A stretch of 64,000 nucleotides of DNA, from NCBI GenBank assembly GCA_034359265.1, contig CP136893.1, forward strand, positions 51,037,501 through 51,101,500, in the 5' to 3' direction. The translations under genes were made by a program, and so were the position numbers. The notes under the pieces were generated by a model, which was not told where the DNA came from, searched no databases, and saw nothing but the letters and a program-made list of their open reading frames with translations. This document shows, piece after piece, positions 37,740-50,660 of this stretch (its first letter is position 1; every line of letters begins with the position of its first letter). The DNA comes from Canna indica (lineage: Eukaryota > Streptophyta > Magnoliopsida > Zingiberales > Cannaceae).

Positions 37740-40323
37740 ATGTTCTGGAGACGCTCGGGACTCAGATTTCAGGTCGTTTCGAACCGATACCCCGAAGTTC
37801 AATCAGTCGGCTTCGTTCAAGATTCTATTCGAAAAATCGTGCAATTGTTTGCATTAGTTTGTCAAAATAACTCGATTAACAACTTCTCCCATCACAGTGA
37901 ATGTTTTGGAGTCGCTCGGGACTCAGATTTCTGGTCGTTTCGAACCGATACCCCGAAGTTCAATCAGTCGGCTTCGTTCATGATTCTATTCCAAAAAGCG
38001 TGCAATTCTTTGCATTAGTTTGTCAAAATAACTCGATTAACAACTTCTCCCACCACAGTGAATATTCTTGAGTCGCTCGGGACTCAGATTTCTGGTCGTT
38101 TCGAACCGATACCCCGAAGTTCAATCAGTCGGCTTCGTTCATGATTCTATTCCAAAAAGCGTGCCATTCTTTGCATTAGTTTGTCAAAAATAACTCGATT
38201 AACAACTTCTCCCATCACAGTGAATGTTCTGGAGTCGCTCAGGTCACAGATTGTTGGGCGTTTCTAGCCGATACCCCGTAGTTCAATCAGTCGGCTTCGT
38301 TCAAGATTCTATTCGAAAAATCGTGCAATTGTTTGCATTAGTTTGTCAAAATAACTCGATTAACAACTTCTCCCATCACAGTGAATGTTTTGGAGTCGCT
38401 CGGGACTCAGATTTCTGGTCGTTTCGAACCGATACCCCGAAGTTCAATCAGTCGGCTTCGTTCATGATTCTATTCCAAAAAGCGTGCAATTCTTTGCATT
38501 AGTTTGTCAAAATAACTCGATTAACTACTTCTCCCACCACAGTGAATATTCTTGAGTCGCTCGGGACTCAGATTTCTGGTCGTTTCGAACCGATACCCCG
38601 AAGTTCAATCAGTCGGCTTCGTTCATGATTCTATTCCAAAAAGCGTGCAATTCTTTGCATTAGTTTGTCAAAATAACTCGATTAACAACTTCTCCCATCA
38701 CAGTGAATGTTCTTGAGTCGCTCGGGACTCAGATTTCTGGTCGTTTCGAACCGATACCCCGAAGTTCAATCAGTCGGCTTCGTTCAAGATTCTATTCCAA
38801 AAAGCGTGCCATTCTTTGCATTAGTTTGTCAAAAATAAATCGATTAACAACTTCTCCCATCACAGTGAATGTTCTGCAGTCGCTCGGGTCACATATTGCT
38901 GGGCGTTTCTAGCCGATACCTCGAAGTTCAATCAGTCGGCTTCGTTCATGATTCTATTCCAAAAATCGTGCAATTCTTTGCATTAGTTTGTCAAAATAAC
39001 TCGATTAACAACTTCTCCCACCCCAGTGAATATTCTTGAGTCGTTCGGGACTCAGATTTCTGGTCGTTTCGAACCGATACCCCAAAGTTCAATCAGTCGG
39101 CTTCGTTCATGATTCTATTCCAAAAAGCGTGCAATTCTTTGCATTAGTTTGTCAAAATTACTCGATTAACAACTTCTCCCATCACAGTGAATGTTCTTGA
39201 GTCGCTCGGGACTCAGATTTCTGGTCGTTTCGAACCGATACCCCGAAGTTCAATCAGTCGGCTTCGTTCAAGATTCTATTCCAAAAAGCGTGCCATTCTT
39301 TGCATTAGTTTGTCAAAAATAACTCGATTAACAACTTCTCCCATCACAGTGAATGTTCTGCAGTCGCTCGGGTCACATATTGCTGGGCGTTTCTAGCCGA
39401 TACCTCGAAGTTCAATCAGTCGGCTTCGTTCATGATTCTATTCCAAAAATCGTGCAATTCTTTGCATTAGTTTGTCAAAATAACTCGATTAACAACTTCT
39501 CCCACCACAGTGAATATTTTTGAGTCGCTCGGGACTCAGATTTTTGGTCGTTTCGAACCGATACCCCAAAGTTCAATCAGTCGGCTTCGTTCATGATTCT
39601 ATTCCAAAAAGCGTGCCATTCTTTGCATTAGTTTGTCAAAAATAACTCGATTAACAACTTCTCCCATCACAGTGAATGTTCTGCAGTCGCTCGGGTCACA
39701 TATTGCTGGGCGTTTCTAGCCGATACCTCAAAGTTCAATCAGTCGGCTTCATTCAAGATTCTATTCCAAATAGCGTGCAATTCTTTGCATTAGTCTGTAA
39801 AAAATAACTCGATTAACAACTTCTCCCATCACAGTGAATGTTCTGGAGTCGCTCGGGACTCAGATTTCTGGTCGTTTCGAACCGATACCCCGAAGTTCAA
39901 TCAATCGGCTTCGTTCATGATTCTATTCCAAAAAGCGTGCCATTCTTTGCATTAGTTTGTCAAAAATAACTCGATTAACAACTTCTCCCATCACAGTGAA
40001 TGTTCTACAGTCGCTCGGGTCACATATTGCTGGGCGTTTCTAGCCGATACCTCGAAGTTCAATCAGTCGGCTTCGTTCAAGATTCTATTCCAAATAGCGT
40101 GCAATTCTTTGCATTAGTCTGTAAAAAATAACTCGATTAACAACTTCTCCCATCACAGTGAATGTTCTGGAGACGCTCGGGACTCAGATTTCTGGTCGTT
40201 TCGAACCGATACCCCGAAGTTCAATCAGTCAGCTTCGTTCATGATTCTATTCCAAAAAGCGTGCAATTCTTTGCATTAGTTTGTCAAAAATAACTCGATT
40301 AACAACTTCTCCCATCACAGTGA
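37740..40323. repeat. HOR3 copy 2, basic 16-mer (2584 bp)
   Basis: Same 16-monomer order as copy 1, in the same register. The first K carries AAATAAATCG (C to A at 38839), a lineage marker that reappears in several later copies but is absent from copy 1. The G monomer near 39530 contains GATTTTTGG, and the following C reads CCTCAAAG. Confidence 0.95.
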
Positions 40324-42423
40324 ATGTTCTGGAGATGCTCGGGACTCAGATTTCTGGTCGTTTCGAACCGATACCCCGAAGTTCAATCAGTCGGCTTCGT
40401 TCAAGATTCTATTCGAAAAATCGTGCAATTGTTTGCATTAGTTTGTCAAAATAACTCGATTAACAACTTCTCCCATCACAGTGAATGTTTTGGAGTCGCT
40501 CGGGACTCAGATTTCTGGTCGTTTCGAACCGATACCCCGAAGTTCAATCAGTCGGCTTCGTTCATGATTCTATTCCAAAAAGCGTGCAATTCTTTGCATT
40601 AGTTTGTCAAAATAACTCGATTAACAACTTCTCCCACCACAGTGAATATTCTTGAGTCACTCGGGACTCAGATTTCTGGTCGTTTCGAACCGATACCCCG
40701 AAGTTCAATCAGTCGGCTTCGTTCATGATTCTATTCCAAAAAGCGTGCAATTCTTTGCATTAGTTTGTCAAAATAACTCGATTAACAACTTCTCCCATCA
40801 CAGTGAATGTTCTTGAGTCGCTCGGGACTCAGATTTCTGGTCGTTTCGAACCGATACCCCGAAGTTCAATCAGTCGGCTTCGTTCAAGATTCTATTCCAA
40901 AAAGCGTGCCATTCTTTGCATTAGTTTGTCAAAAATAAATCGATTAACAACTTCTCCCATCACAGTGAATGTTCTGCAGTCGCTCGGGTCACATATTGCT
41001 GGGCGTTTCTAGCCGATACCTCGAAGTTCAATCAGTCGGCTTCGTTCATGATTCTATTCCAAAAATCGTGCAATTCTTTGCATTAGTTTGTCAAAATAAC
41101 TCGATTAACAACTTCTCCCACCCCAGTGAATATTCTTGAGTCGCTCGGGACTCAGATTTCTGGTCGTTTCGAACCGATACCCCAAAGTTCAATCAGTCGG
41201 CTTCGTTCATGATTCTATTCCAAAAAGCGTGCAATTCTTTGCATTAGTTTGTCAAAATTACTCGATTAACAACTTCTCCCATCACAGTGAATGTTCTTGA
41301 GTCGCTCGGGACTCAGATTTCTGGTCGTTTCGAACCGATACCCCGAAGTTCAATCAGTCGGCTTCGTTCAAGATTCTATTCCAAAAAGCGTGCCATTCTT
41401 TGCATTAGTTTGTCAAAAATAACTCGATTATCAACTTCTCCCATCACAGTGAATGTTCTGCAGTCGCTCGGGTCACATATTGCTGGGCGTTTCTAGCCGA
41501 TACCTCGAAGTTCAATCAGTCGGCTTCGTTCATGATTCTATTCCAAAAATCGTGCAATTCTTTGCATTAGTTTGTCAAAATAACTCGATTAACAACTTCT
41601 CCCACCACAGTGAATATTCTTGAGTCGCTCGGGACTCAGATTTCTGGTCGTTTCGAACCGATACCCCAAAGTTCAATCAGTCGGCTTCGTTCATGATTCT
41701 ATTCCAAAAAGCGTGCCATTCTTTGCATTAGTTTGTCAAAAATAACTCGATTAACAACTTCTCCCATCACAGTGAATGTTCTGCAGTCGCTCGGGTCACA
41801 TATTGCTGGGCGTTTCTAGCCGATACCTCGAAGTTCAATCAGTCGGCTTCATTCAAGATTCTATTCCAAATAGCGTGCAATTCTTTGCATTAGTCTGTAA
41901 AAAATAACTCGATTAACAACTTCTCCCATCACAGTGAATGTTCTGGAGTCGCTCGGGACTCAGATTTCTGGTCGTTTCGAACCGATACCCCGAAGTTCAA
42001 TCAATCGGCTTCGTTCATGATTCTATTCCAAAAAGCGTGCCATTCTTTGCATTAGTTTGTCAAAAATAACTCGATTAACAACTTCTCCCATCACAGTGAA
42101 TGTTCTACAGTCGCTCGGGTCACATATTGCTGGGCGTTTCTAGCCGATACCTCGAAGTTCAATCAGTCGGCTTCGTTCAAGATTCTATTCCAAATAGCGT
42201 GCAATTCTTTGCATTAGTCTGTAAAAAATAACTCGATTAACAACTTCTCCCATCACAGTGAATGTTCTGGAGACGCTCGGGACTCAGATTTCTGGTCGTT
42301 TCGAACCGATACCCCGAAGTTCAATCAGTCAGCTTCGTTCATGATTCTATTCCAAAAAGCGTGCAATTCTTTGCATTAGTTTGTCAAAAATAACTCGATT
42401 AACAACTTCTCCCATCACAGTGA
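40324..42423. repeat. HOR3 copy 3, 13-mer (2100 bp)
   Basis: Starts: A 40324, B 40485, G 40646, K 40807, C 40969, G 41130, K 41291, C 41453, G 41614, C 41776, D 41938, E 42100, F 42262. Compared with the 16-mer one G-H-B trimer (484 bp) is missing, and the retained G has the tail of the second G, so the exchange lay in or next to B. The A monomer carries GAGATGCTC (T at 40336), and the G a CpG transition giving GAGTCACTC at 40659. Confidence 0.93.
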
Positions 42424-44362
42424 ATGTTCTGGAGACGCTCGGGACTCAGATTTCTGGTCGTTTCGAACCGATACCCCGAAGTTCAATCAGTCGGCTTCGT
42501 TCATGATTCTATTCCAAAAAGCGTGCAATTCTTTGCATTAGTTTGTCAAAATAACTCGATTAACAACTTCTCCCACCACAGTGAATATTCTTGAGTCGCT
42601 CGGGACTCAGATTTCTGGTCGTTTCGAACCGATACCCCGAAGTTCAATCAGTCGGCTTCGTTCATGATTCTATTCCAAAAAGCGTGCAATTCTTTGCATT
42701 AGTTTGTCAAAATAACTCGATTAACAACTTCTCCCATCACAGTGAATGTTCTTGAGTCGCTCGGGACTCAGATTTCTGGTCGTTTCGAACCGATACCCCG
42801 AAGTTCAATCAGTCGGCTTCGTTCAAGATTCTATTCCAAAAAGCGTGCCATTCTTTGCATTAGTTTGTCAAAAATAAATCGATTAACAACTTCTCCCATC
42901 ACAGTGAATGTTCTGCAGTCGCTCGGGTCACATATTGCTGGGCGTTTCTAGCCGATACCTCGAAGTTCAATCAGTCGGCTTCGTTCATGATTCTATTCCA
43001 AAAATCGTGCAATTCTTTGCATTAGTTTGTCAAAATAACTCGATTAACAACTTCTCCCACCCCAGTGAATATTCTTGAGTCGCTCGGGACTCAGATTTCT
43101 GGTCGTTTCGAACCGATACCCCAAAGTTCAATCAGTCGGCTTCGTTCATGATTCTATTCCAAAAAGCGTGCAATTCTTTGCATTAGTTTGTCAAAATTAC
43201 TCGATTAACAACTTCTCCCATCACAGTGAATGTTCTTGAGTCGCTCGGGACTCAGATTTCTGGTCGTTTCGAACCGATACCCCGAAGTTCAATCAGTCGG
43301 CTTCGTTCAAGATTCTATTCCAAAAAGCGTGCCATTCTTTGCATTAGTTTGTCAAAAATAACTCGATTAACAACTTCTCCCATCACAGTGAATGTTCTGC
43401 AGTCGCTCGGGTCACATATTGCTGGGCGTTTCTAGCCGATACCTCGAAGTTCAATCAGTCGGCTTCGTTCATGATTCTATTCCAAAAATCGTGCAATTCT
43501 TTGCATTAGTTTGTCAAAATAACTCGATTAACAACTTCTCCCACCACAGTGAATATTCTTGAGTCGCTCGGGACTCAGATTTCTGGTCGTTTCGAACCGA
43601 TACCCCAAAGTTCAATCAGTCGGCTTCGTTCATGATTCTATTCCAAAAAGCGTGCCATTCTTTGCATTAGTTTGTCAAAAATAACTCGATTAACAACTTC
43701 TCCCATCACAGTGAATGTTCTGCAGTCGCTCGGGTCACATATTGCTGGGCGTTTCTAGCCGATACCTCGAAGTTCAATCAGTCGGCTTCATTCAAGATTC
43801 TATTCCAAATAGCGTGCAATTCTTTGCATTAGTCTGTAAAAAATAACTCGATTAACAACTTCTCCCATCACAGTGAATGTTCTGGAGTCGCTCGGGACTC
43901 AGATTTCTGGTCGTTTCGAACCGATACCCCGAAGTTCAATCAATCGGCTTCGTTCATGATTCTATTCCAAAAAGCGTGCCATTCTTTGCATTAGTTTGTC
44001 AAAAATAACTCGATTAACAACTTCTCCCATCACAGTGAATGTTCTACAGTCGCTCGGGTCACATATTGCTGGGCGTTTCTAGCCGATACCTCGAAGTTCA
44101 ATCAGTCGGCTTCGTTCAAGATTCTATTCCAAATAGCGTGCAATTCTTTGCATTAGTCTGTAAAAAATAACTCGATTAACAACTTCTCCCATCACAGTGA
44201 ATGTTCTGGAGACGCTCGGGACTCAGATTTCTGGTCGTTTCGAACCGATACCCCGAAGTTCAATCAGTCAGCTTCGTTCATGATTCTATTCCAAAAAGCG
44301 TGCAATTCTTTGCATTAGTTTGTCAAAAATAACTCGATTAACAACTTCTCCCATCACAGTGA
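42424..44362. repeat. HOR3 copy 4, 12-mer opening with an A/B hybrid (1939 bp)
   Basis: The first monomer (42424-42584) starts GGAGACGCTC like A but has the ATGATTCTATTCCAAAAAGC tail and A4 run of B. Then follow G 42585, K 42746, C, G, K, C, G, C, D, E, F. It is the preceding 13-mer with A and B fused into one monomer. The K near 42877 keeps the AAATAAATCG marker. Confidence 0.92.
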
Positions 44363-47300
44363 ATGTTCTGGAGACGCTCGGGACTCAGATTTCTGGTCGT
44401 TTCGAACCGATACCCCGAAGTTCAATCAGTCGGCTTCGTTCAAGATTCTATTCGAAAAATCGTGCAATTGTTTGCATTAGTTTGTCAAAATAACTCGATT
44501 AACAACTTCTCCCATCACAGTGAATGTTTTGGAGTCGCTCGGGACTCAGATTTCTGGTCGTTTCGAACCGATACCCCGAAGTTCAATCAGTCGGCTTCGT
44601 TCATGATTCTATTCCAAAAAGCGTGCAATTCTTTGCATTAGTTTGTCAAAATAACTCGATTAACAACTTCTCCCACCACAGTGAATATTCTTGAGTCGCT
44701 CGGGACTCAGATTTCTGGTCGTTTCGAACCGATACCCCGAAGTTCAATCAGTCGGCTTCGTTCATGATTCTATTCCAAAAAGCGTGCCATTCTTTGCATT
44801 AGTTTGTCGAAAATAACTCGATTAACAACTTCTCCCATCACAGTGAATGTTCTGGAGTCGCTCAGGTCACAGATTGTTGGGCGTTTCTAGCCGATACCCC
44901 GTAGTTCAATCAGTCGGCTTCGTTCAAGATTCTATTCGAAAAATCGTGCAATTGTTTGCATTAGTTTGTCAAAATAACTCAATTAACAACTTCTCCCATC
45001 ACAGTGAATGTTTTGGAGTCGCTCGGGACTCAGATTTCTGGTCGTTTCGAACCGATACCCCGAAGTTCAATCAGTCGGCTTCGTTCATGATTCTATTCCA
45101 AAAAGCGTGCAATTCTTTGCATTAGTTTGTCAAAATAACTCGATTAACAACTTCTCCCACCACAGTGAATATTCTTGAGTCGCTCGGGACTCAGATTTCT
45201 GGTCGTTTCGAACCGATACCCCGAAGTTCAATCAGTCGGCTTCGTTCATGATTCTATTCCAAAAAGCGTGCAATTCTTTGCATTAGTTTGTCAAAATAAC
45301 TCGATTAACAACTTCTCCCATCACAGTGAATGTTCTTGAGTCGCTCGGGACTCAGATTTCTGGTCGTTTCGAACCGATACCCCGAAGTTCAATCAGTCGG
45401 CTTCGTTCAAGATTCTATTCCAAAAAGCGTGCCATTCTTTGCATTAGTTTGTCAAAAATAAATCGATTAACAACTTCTCCCATCACAGTGAATGTTCTGC
45501 AGTCGCTCGGGTCACATATTGCTGGGCGTTTCTAGCCGATACCTCGAAGTTCAATCAGTCGGCTTCGTTCATGATTCTATTCCAAAAATCGTACAATTCT
45601 TTGCATTAGTTTGTCAAAATAACTCGATTAACAACTTCTCCCACCCCAGTGAATATTCTTGAGTCGCTCGGGACTCAGATTTCTGGTCGTTTCGAACCGA
45701 TACCCCAAAGTTCAATCAGTCGGCTTCGTTCATGATTCTATTCCAAAAAGCGTGCAATTCTTTGCATTAGTTTGTCAAAATTACTCGATTAACAACTTCT
45801 CCCATCACAGTGAATGTTCTTGAGTCGCTCGGGACTCAGATTTCTGGTCGTTTCGAACCGATACCCCGAAGTTCAATCAGTCGGCTTCGTTCAAGATTCT
45901 ATTCCAAAAAGCGTGCCATTCTTTGCATTAGTTTGTCAAAAATAACTCGATTAACAACTTCTCCCATCACAGTGAATGTTCTGCAGTCGCTCGGGTCACA
46001 TATTGCTGGGCGTTTCTAGCCGATACCTCGAAGTTCAATCAGTCGGCTTCGTTCATGATTCTATTCCAAAAATCGTGCAATTCTTTGCATTAGTTTGTCA
46101 AAATAACTCGATTAACAACTTCTCCCACCCCAGTGAATATTCTTGAGTCGCTCGGGACTCAGATTTCTGGTCGTTTCGAACCGATACCCCAAAGTTCAAT
46201 CAGTCGGCTTCGTTCATGATTCTATTCCAAAAAGCGTGCAATTCTTTGCATTAGTTTGTCAAAATTACTCGATTAACAACTTCTCCCATCACAGTGAATG
46301 TTCTTGAGTCGCTCGGGACTCAGATTTCTGGTCGTTTCGAACCGATACCCCGAAGTTCAATCAGTCGGCTTCGTTCAAGATTCTATTCCAAAAAGCGTGC
46401 CATTCTTTGCATTAGTTTGTCAAAAATAACTCGATTAACAACTTCTCCCATCACAGTGAATGTTCTGCAGTCGCTCGGGTCACATATTGCTGGGCGTTTC
46501 TAGCCGATACCTCGAAGTTCAATCAGTCGGCTTCGTTCATGATTCTATTCCAAAAATCGTGCAATTCTTTGCATTAGTTTGTCAAAATAACTCGATTAAC
46601 AACTTCTCCCACCACAGTGAATATTCTTGAGTCGCTCGGGACTCAGATTTCTGGTCGTTTCGAACCGATACCCCAAAGTTCAATCAGTCGGCTTCGTTCA
46701 TGATTCTATTCCAAAAAGCGTGCCATTCTTTGCATTAGTTTGTCAAAAATAACTCGATTAACAACTTCTCCCATCACAGTGAATGTTCTGCAGTCGCTCG
46801 GGTCACATATTGCTGGGCGTTTCTAGCCGATACCTCGAAGTTCAATCAGTCGGCTTCATTCAAGATTCTATTCCAAATAGCGTGCAATTCTTTGCATTAG
46901 TCTGTAAAAAATAACTCGATTAACAACTTCTCCCATCACAGTGAATGTTCTGGAGTCGCTCGGGACTCAGATTTCTGGTCGTTTCGAACCGATACTCCGA
47001 AGTTCAATCAATCGGCTTCGTTCATGATTCTATTCCAAAAAGCGTGCCATTCTTTTCATTAGTTTGTCAAAAATAACTCGATTAACAACTTCTCCCATCA
47101 CAGTGAATGTTCTACAGTCGCTCGGGTCACATATTGCTGGGCATTTCTAGCCGATACCTCGAAGTTCAATCAGTCGGCTTCGTTCAAGGTTCTATTCCAA
47201 ATAGCGTGCAATTCTTTGCATTAGTCTGTAAAAAATAACTCGATTAACAACTTCTCCCATCACAGTGAATGTTCTGGAGACGCTCGGGACTCAGATTTCT

Positions 47301-47430
47301 GGTCATTTCGAACCGATACCCCGAAGTTCAATCAGTCAGCTTCGTTCATGATTCTATTCCAAAAAGCGTGCAATTCTTTGCATTAGTTTGTCAAAAATAA
47401 CTCGATTAACAACTTCTCCCATCACAGTGA
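44363..47430. repeat. HOR3 copy 5, 19-mer with three K-C-G trimers (3068 bp)
   Basis: Order A B G H B G, then K C G three times (45330, 45814, 46298), then C D E F. One 484-bp trimer is added relative to the 16-mer. The first K has the AAATAAATCG marker. Private changes include GTCGAAAAT near 44809, CTCAATTAAC at 44981, TTTTCATTAG near 47055 and a CpG transition in E at 47143. Confidence 0.94.
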
Positions 47431-50400
47431 ATGTTCTGGAGACGCTCGGGACTCAGATTTCTGGTCGTTTCGAACCGATACCCCGAAGTTCAATCAGTCG
47501 GCTTCGTTCAAGATTCTATTCGAAAAATCGTGCAATTGTTTGCATTAGTTTGTCAAAATAACTCGATTAACAACTTCTCCCATCACAGTGAATGTTTTGG
47601 AGTCGCTCGGGACTCAGATTTCTGGTCGTTTCGAACCGATACCCCGAAGTTCAATCAGTCGGCTTCGTTCATGATTCTATTCCAAAAAGCGTGCAATTCT
47701 TTGCATTAGTTTGTCAAAATAACTCGATTAACAACTTCTCCCACCACAGTGAATATTCTTGAGTCGCTCGGGACTCAGATTTCTGGTCGTTTCGAACCGA
47801 TACCCCGAAGTTCAATCAGTCGGCTTCGTTCATGATTCTATTCCAAAAAGCGTGCCATTCTTTGCATTAGTTTGTCAAAAATAACTCGATTAACAACTTC
47901 TCCCATCACAGTGAATGTTCTTGAGTCGCTCAGGTCACAGATTGTTGGGCGTTTCTAGCCGATACCCCGTAGTTCAATCAGTCGGCTTCGTTCAAGATTC
48001 TATTCCAAAAAGCGTGCCATTCTTTGCATTAGTTTGTCAAAAATAACTCGATTAACAACTTCTCCCATCACAGTGAATGTTCTGCAGTCGCTCAGGTCAC
48101 AGATTGTTGGGCGTTTCTAGCCGATACCCCGTAGTTCAATCAGTCGGCTTCGTTCATGATTCTATTCCAAAAAGCGTGCAATTCTTTGCATTAGTTTGTC
48201 AAAATAACTCGATTAACAACTTCTCCCACCACAGTGAATATTCTTGAGTCGCTCGGGACTCAGATTTCTGGTCGTTTCGAACCGATACCCCGAAGTTCAA
48301 TCAGTCGGCTTCGTTCATGATTCTATTCCAAAAAGCGTGCAATTCTTTGCATTAGTTTGTCAAAATAACTCGATTAACAACTTCTCCCATCACAGTGAAT
48401 GTTCTTGAGTCGCTCGGGACTCAGATTTCTGGTCGTTTCGAACCGATACCCCGAAGTTCAATCAGTCGGCTTCGTTCAAGATTCTATTCCAAAAAGCATG
48501 CCATTCTTTGCATTAGTTTGTCAAAAATAAATCGATTAACAACTTCTCCCATCACAGTGAATGTTCTGCAGTCGCTCGGGTCACATATTGCTGGGCGTTT
48601 CTAGCCGATACCTCAAAGTTCAATCAGTCGGCTTCGTTCATGATTCTATTCCAAAAATCGTGCAATTCTTTGCATTAGTTTGTCAAAATAACTCGATTAA
48701 CAACTTCTCCCACCCCAGTGAATATTCTTGAGTCGCTCGGGACTCAGATTTCTGGTCGTTTCGAACCGATACCCGAAAGTTCAATCAGTCGGCTTCGTTC
48801 ATGATTCTATTCCAAAAAGCGTGCAATTCTTTGCATTAGTTTGTCAAAATAACTCGATTAACAACTTCTCCCATCACAGTGAATGTTCTTGAGTCGCTCG
48901 GGACTCAGATTTCTGGTCGTTTCGAACCGATACCCCGAAGTTCAATCAGTCGGCTTCGTTCATGATTCTATTCCAAAAAGCGTGCAATTCTTTGCATTAG
49001 TTTGTCAAAATAACTCGATTAACAACTTCTCCCATCACAGTGAATGTTCTTGAGTCGCTCGGGACTCAGATTTCTGGTCGTTTCGAACCGATACCCCGAA
49101 GTTCAATCAGTCGGCTTCGTTCAAGATTCTATTCCAAAAAGCATGCCATTCTTTGCATTAGTTTGTCAAAAATAAATCGATTAACAACTTCTCCCATCAC
49201 AGTGAATGTTCTGCAGTCGCTCGGGTCACATATTGCTGGGCGTTTCTAGCCGATACCTCAAAGTTCAATCAGTCGGCTTCGTTCATGATTCTATTCCAAA
49301 AATCGTGCAATTCTTTGCATTAGTTTGTCAAAATAACTCGATTAACAACTTCTCCCACCCCAGTGAATATTCTTGAGTCGCTCGGGACTCAGATTTCTGG
49401 TCGTTTCGAACCGATACCCGAAAGTTCAATCAGTCGGCTTCGTTCATGATTCTATTCCAAAAAGCGTGCAATTCTTTGCATTAGTTTGTCAAAATAACTC
49501 GATTAACAACTTCTCCCATCACAGTGAATGTTCTTGAGTCGCTCGGGACTCAGATTTCTGGTCGTTTCGAACCGATACCCCGAAGTTCAATCAGTCGGCT
49601 TCGTTCAAGATTCTATTCCAAAAAGCGTGCCATTCTTTGCATTAGTTTGTCAAAAATAACTCGATTAACAACTTCTCCCATCACAGTGAATGTTCTGCAG
49701 TCGCTCGGGTCACATATTGCTGGGCGTTTCTAGCCGATACCTCGAAGTTCAATCAGTCGGCTTCGTTCATGATTCTATTCCAAAAATCGTGCAATTCTTT
49801 GCATTAGTTTGTCAAAATAACTCGATTAACAACTTCTCCCACCACAGTGAATATTCTTGAGTCGCTCGGGACTCAGATTTCTGGTCGTTTCGAACCGATA
49901 CCCCAAAGTTCAATCAGTCGGCTTCGTTCATGATTCTATTCCAAAAAGCGTGCCATTCTTTGCATTAGTTTGTCAAAAATAACTCGATTAACAACTTCTC
50001 CCATCACAGTGAATGTTCTGCAGTCGCTCGGGTCACATATTGCTGGGCGTTTCTAGCCGATACCTCGAAGTTCAATCAGTCGGCTTCATTCAAGATTCTA
50101 TTCCAAATAGCGTGCAATTCTTTGCATTAGTCTGTAAAAAATAACTCGATTAACAACTTCTCCCATCACAGTGAATGTTCTGGAGTCGCTCGGGACTCAG
50201 ATTTCTGGTCGTTTCGAACCGATACCCCGAAGTTCAATCAATCGGCTTCGTTCATGATTCTATTCCAAAAAGCGTGCCATTCTTTGCATTAGTTTGTCAA
50301 AAATAACTTGATTAACAACTTCTCCCATCACAGTGAATGTTCTACAGTCGCTCGGGTCACATATTGCTAGGCGTTTCTAGCCGATACCTCGAAGTTCAAT

Positions 50401-50660
50401 CAGTCGGCTTCGTTCAAGATTCTATTCCAAATAGCGTGCAATTCTTTGCATTAGTCTGTAAAAAATAACTCGATTAACAACTTCTCCCATCACAGTGAAT
50501 GTTCTGGAGACGCTCGGGACTCAGATTTCTGGTCGTTTCGAACCGATACCCCGAAGTTCAATCAGTCAGCTTCGTTCATGATTCTATTCCAAAAAGCGTG
50601 CAATTCTTTGCATTAGTTTGTCAAAAATAACTCGATTAACAACTTCTCCCATCACAGTGA
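47431..50660. repeat. HOR3 copy 6, 20-mer with internal duplication (3230 bp)
   Basis: Starts: A 47431, B 47592, G 47753, K/H/K hybrid 47915, C/H/G hybrid 48077, G 48238, K 48399, C 48561, G 48722, K/G hybrid 48883, K 49044, C 49206, G 49367, K 49528, C 49690, G 49851, C 50013, D 50175, E 50337, F 50499. The monomer at 47915 starts CTTGAGTCGCTCAGGTC: a K start joined to an H head and a K tail. The K monomers at 48399 and 49044 both have GCATGCC and AAATAAATCG, and the following G monomers both read ACCCGAAAG. Confidence 0.9.
48238..49527. repeat. 645-bp tandem duplication of a G-K-C-G block
   Basis: 48238-48882 and 48883-49527 are consecutive copies of four monomers. Both contain GCATGC (48496 and 49141), AAATAAATCG and the rare ACCCGAAAG. 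The first monomer of the second copy starts ATGTTCTTGAG like K but has a G tail, the hybrid expected if K paired with G in the exchange. I saw ACCCGAAAG nowhere else. Confidence 0.85.
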
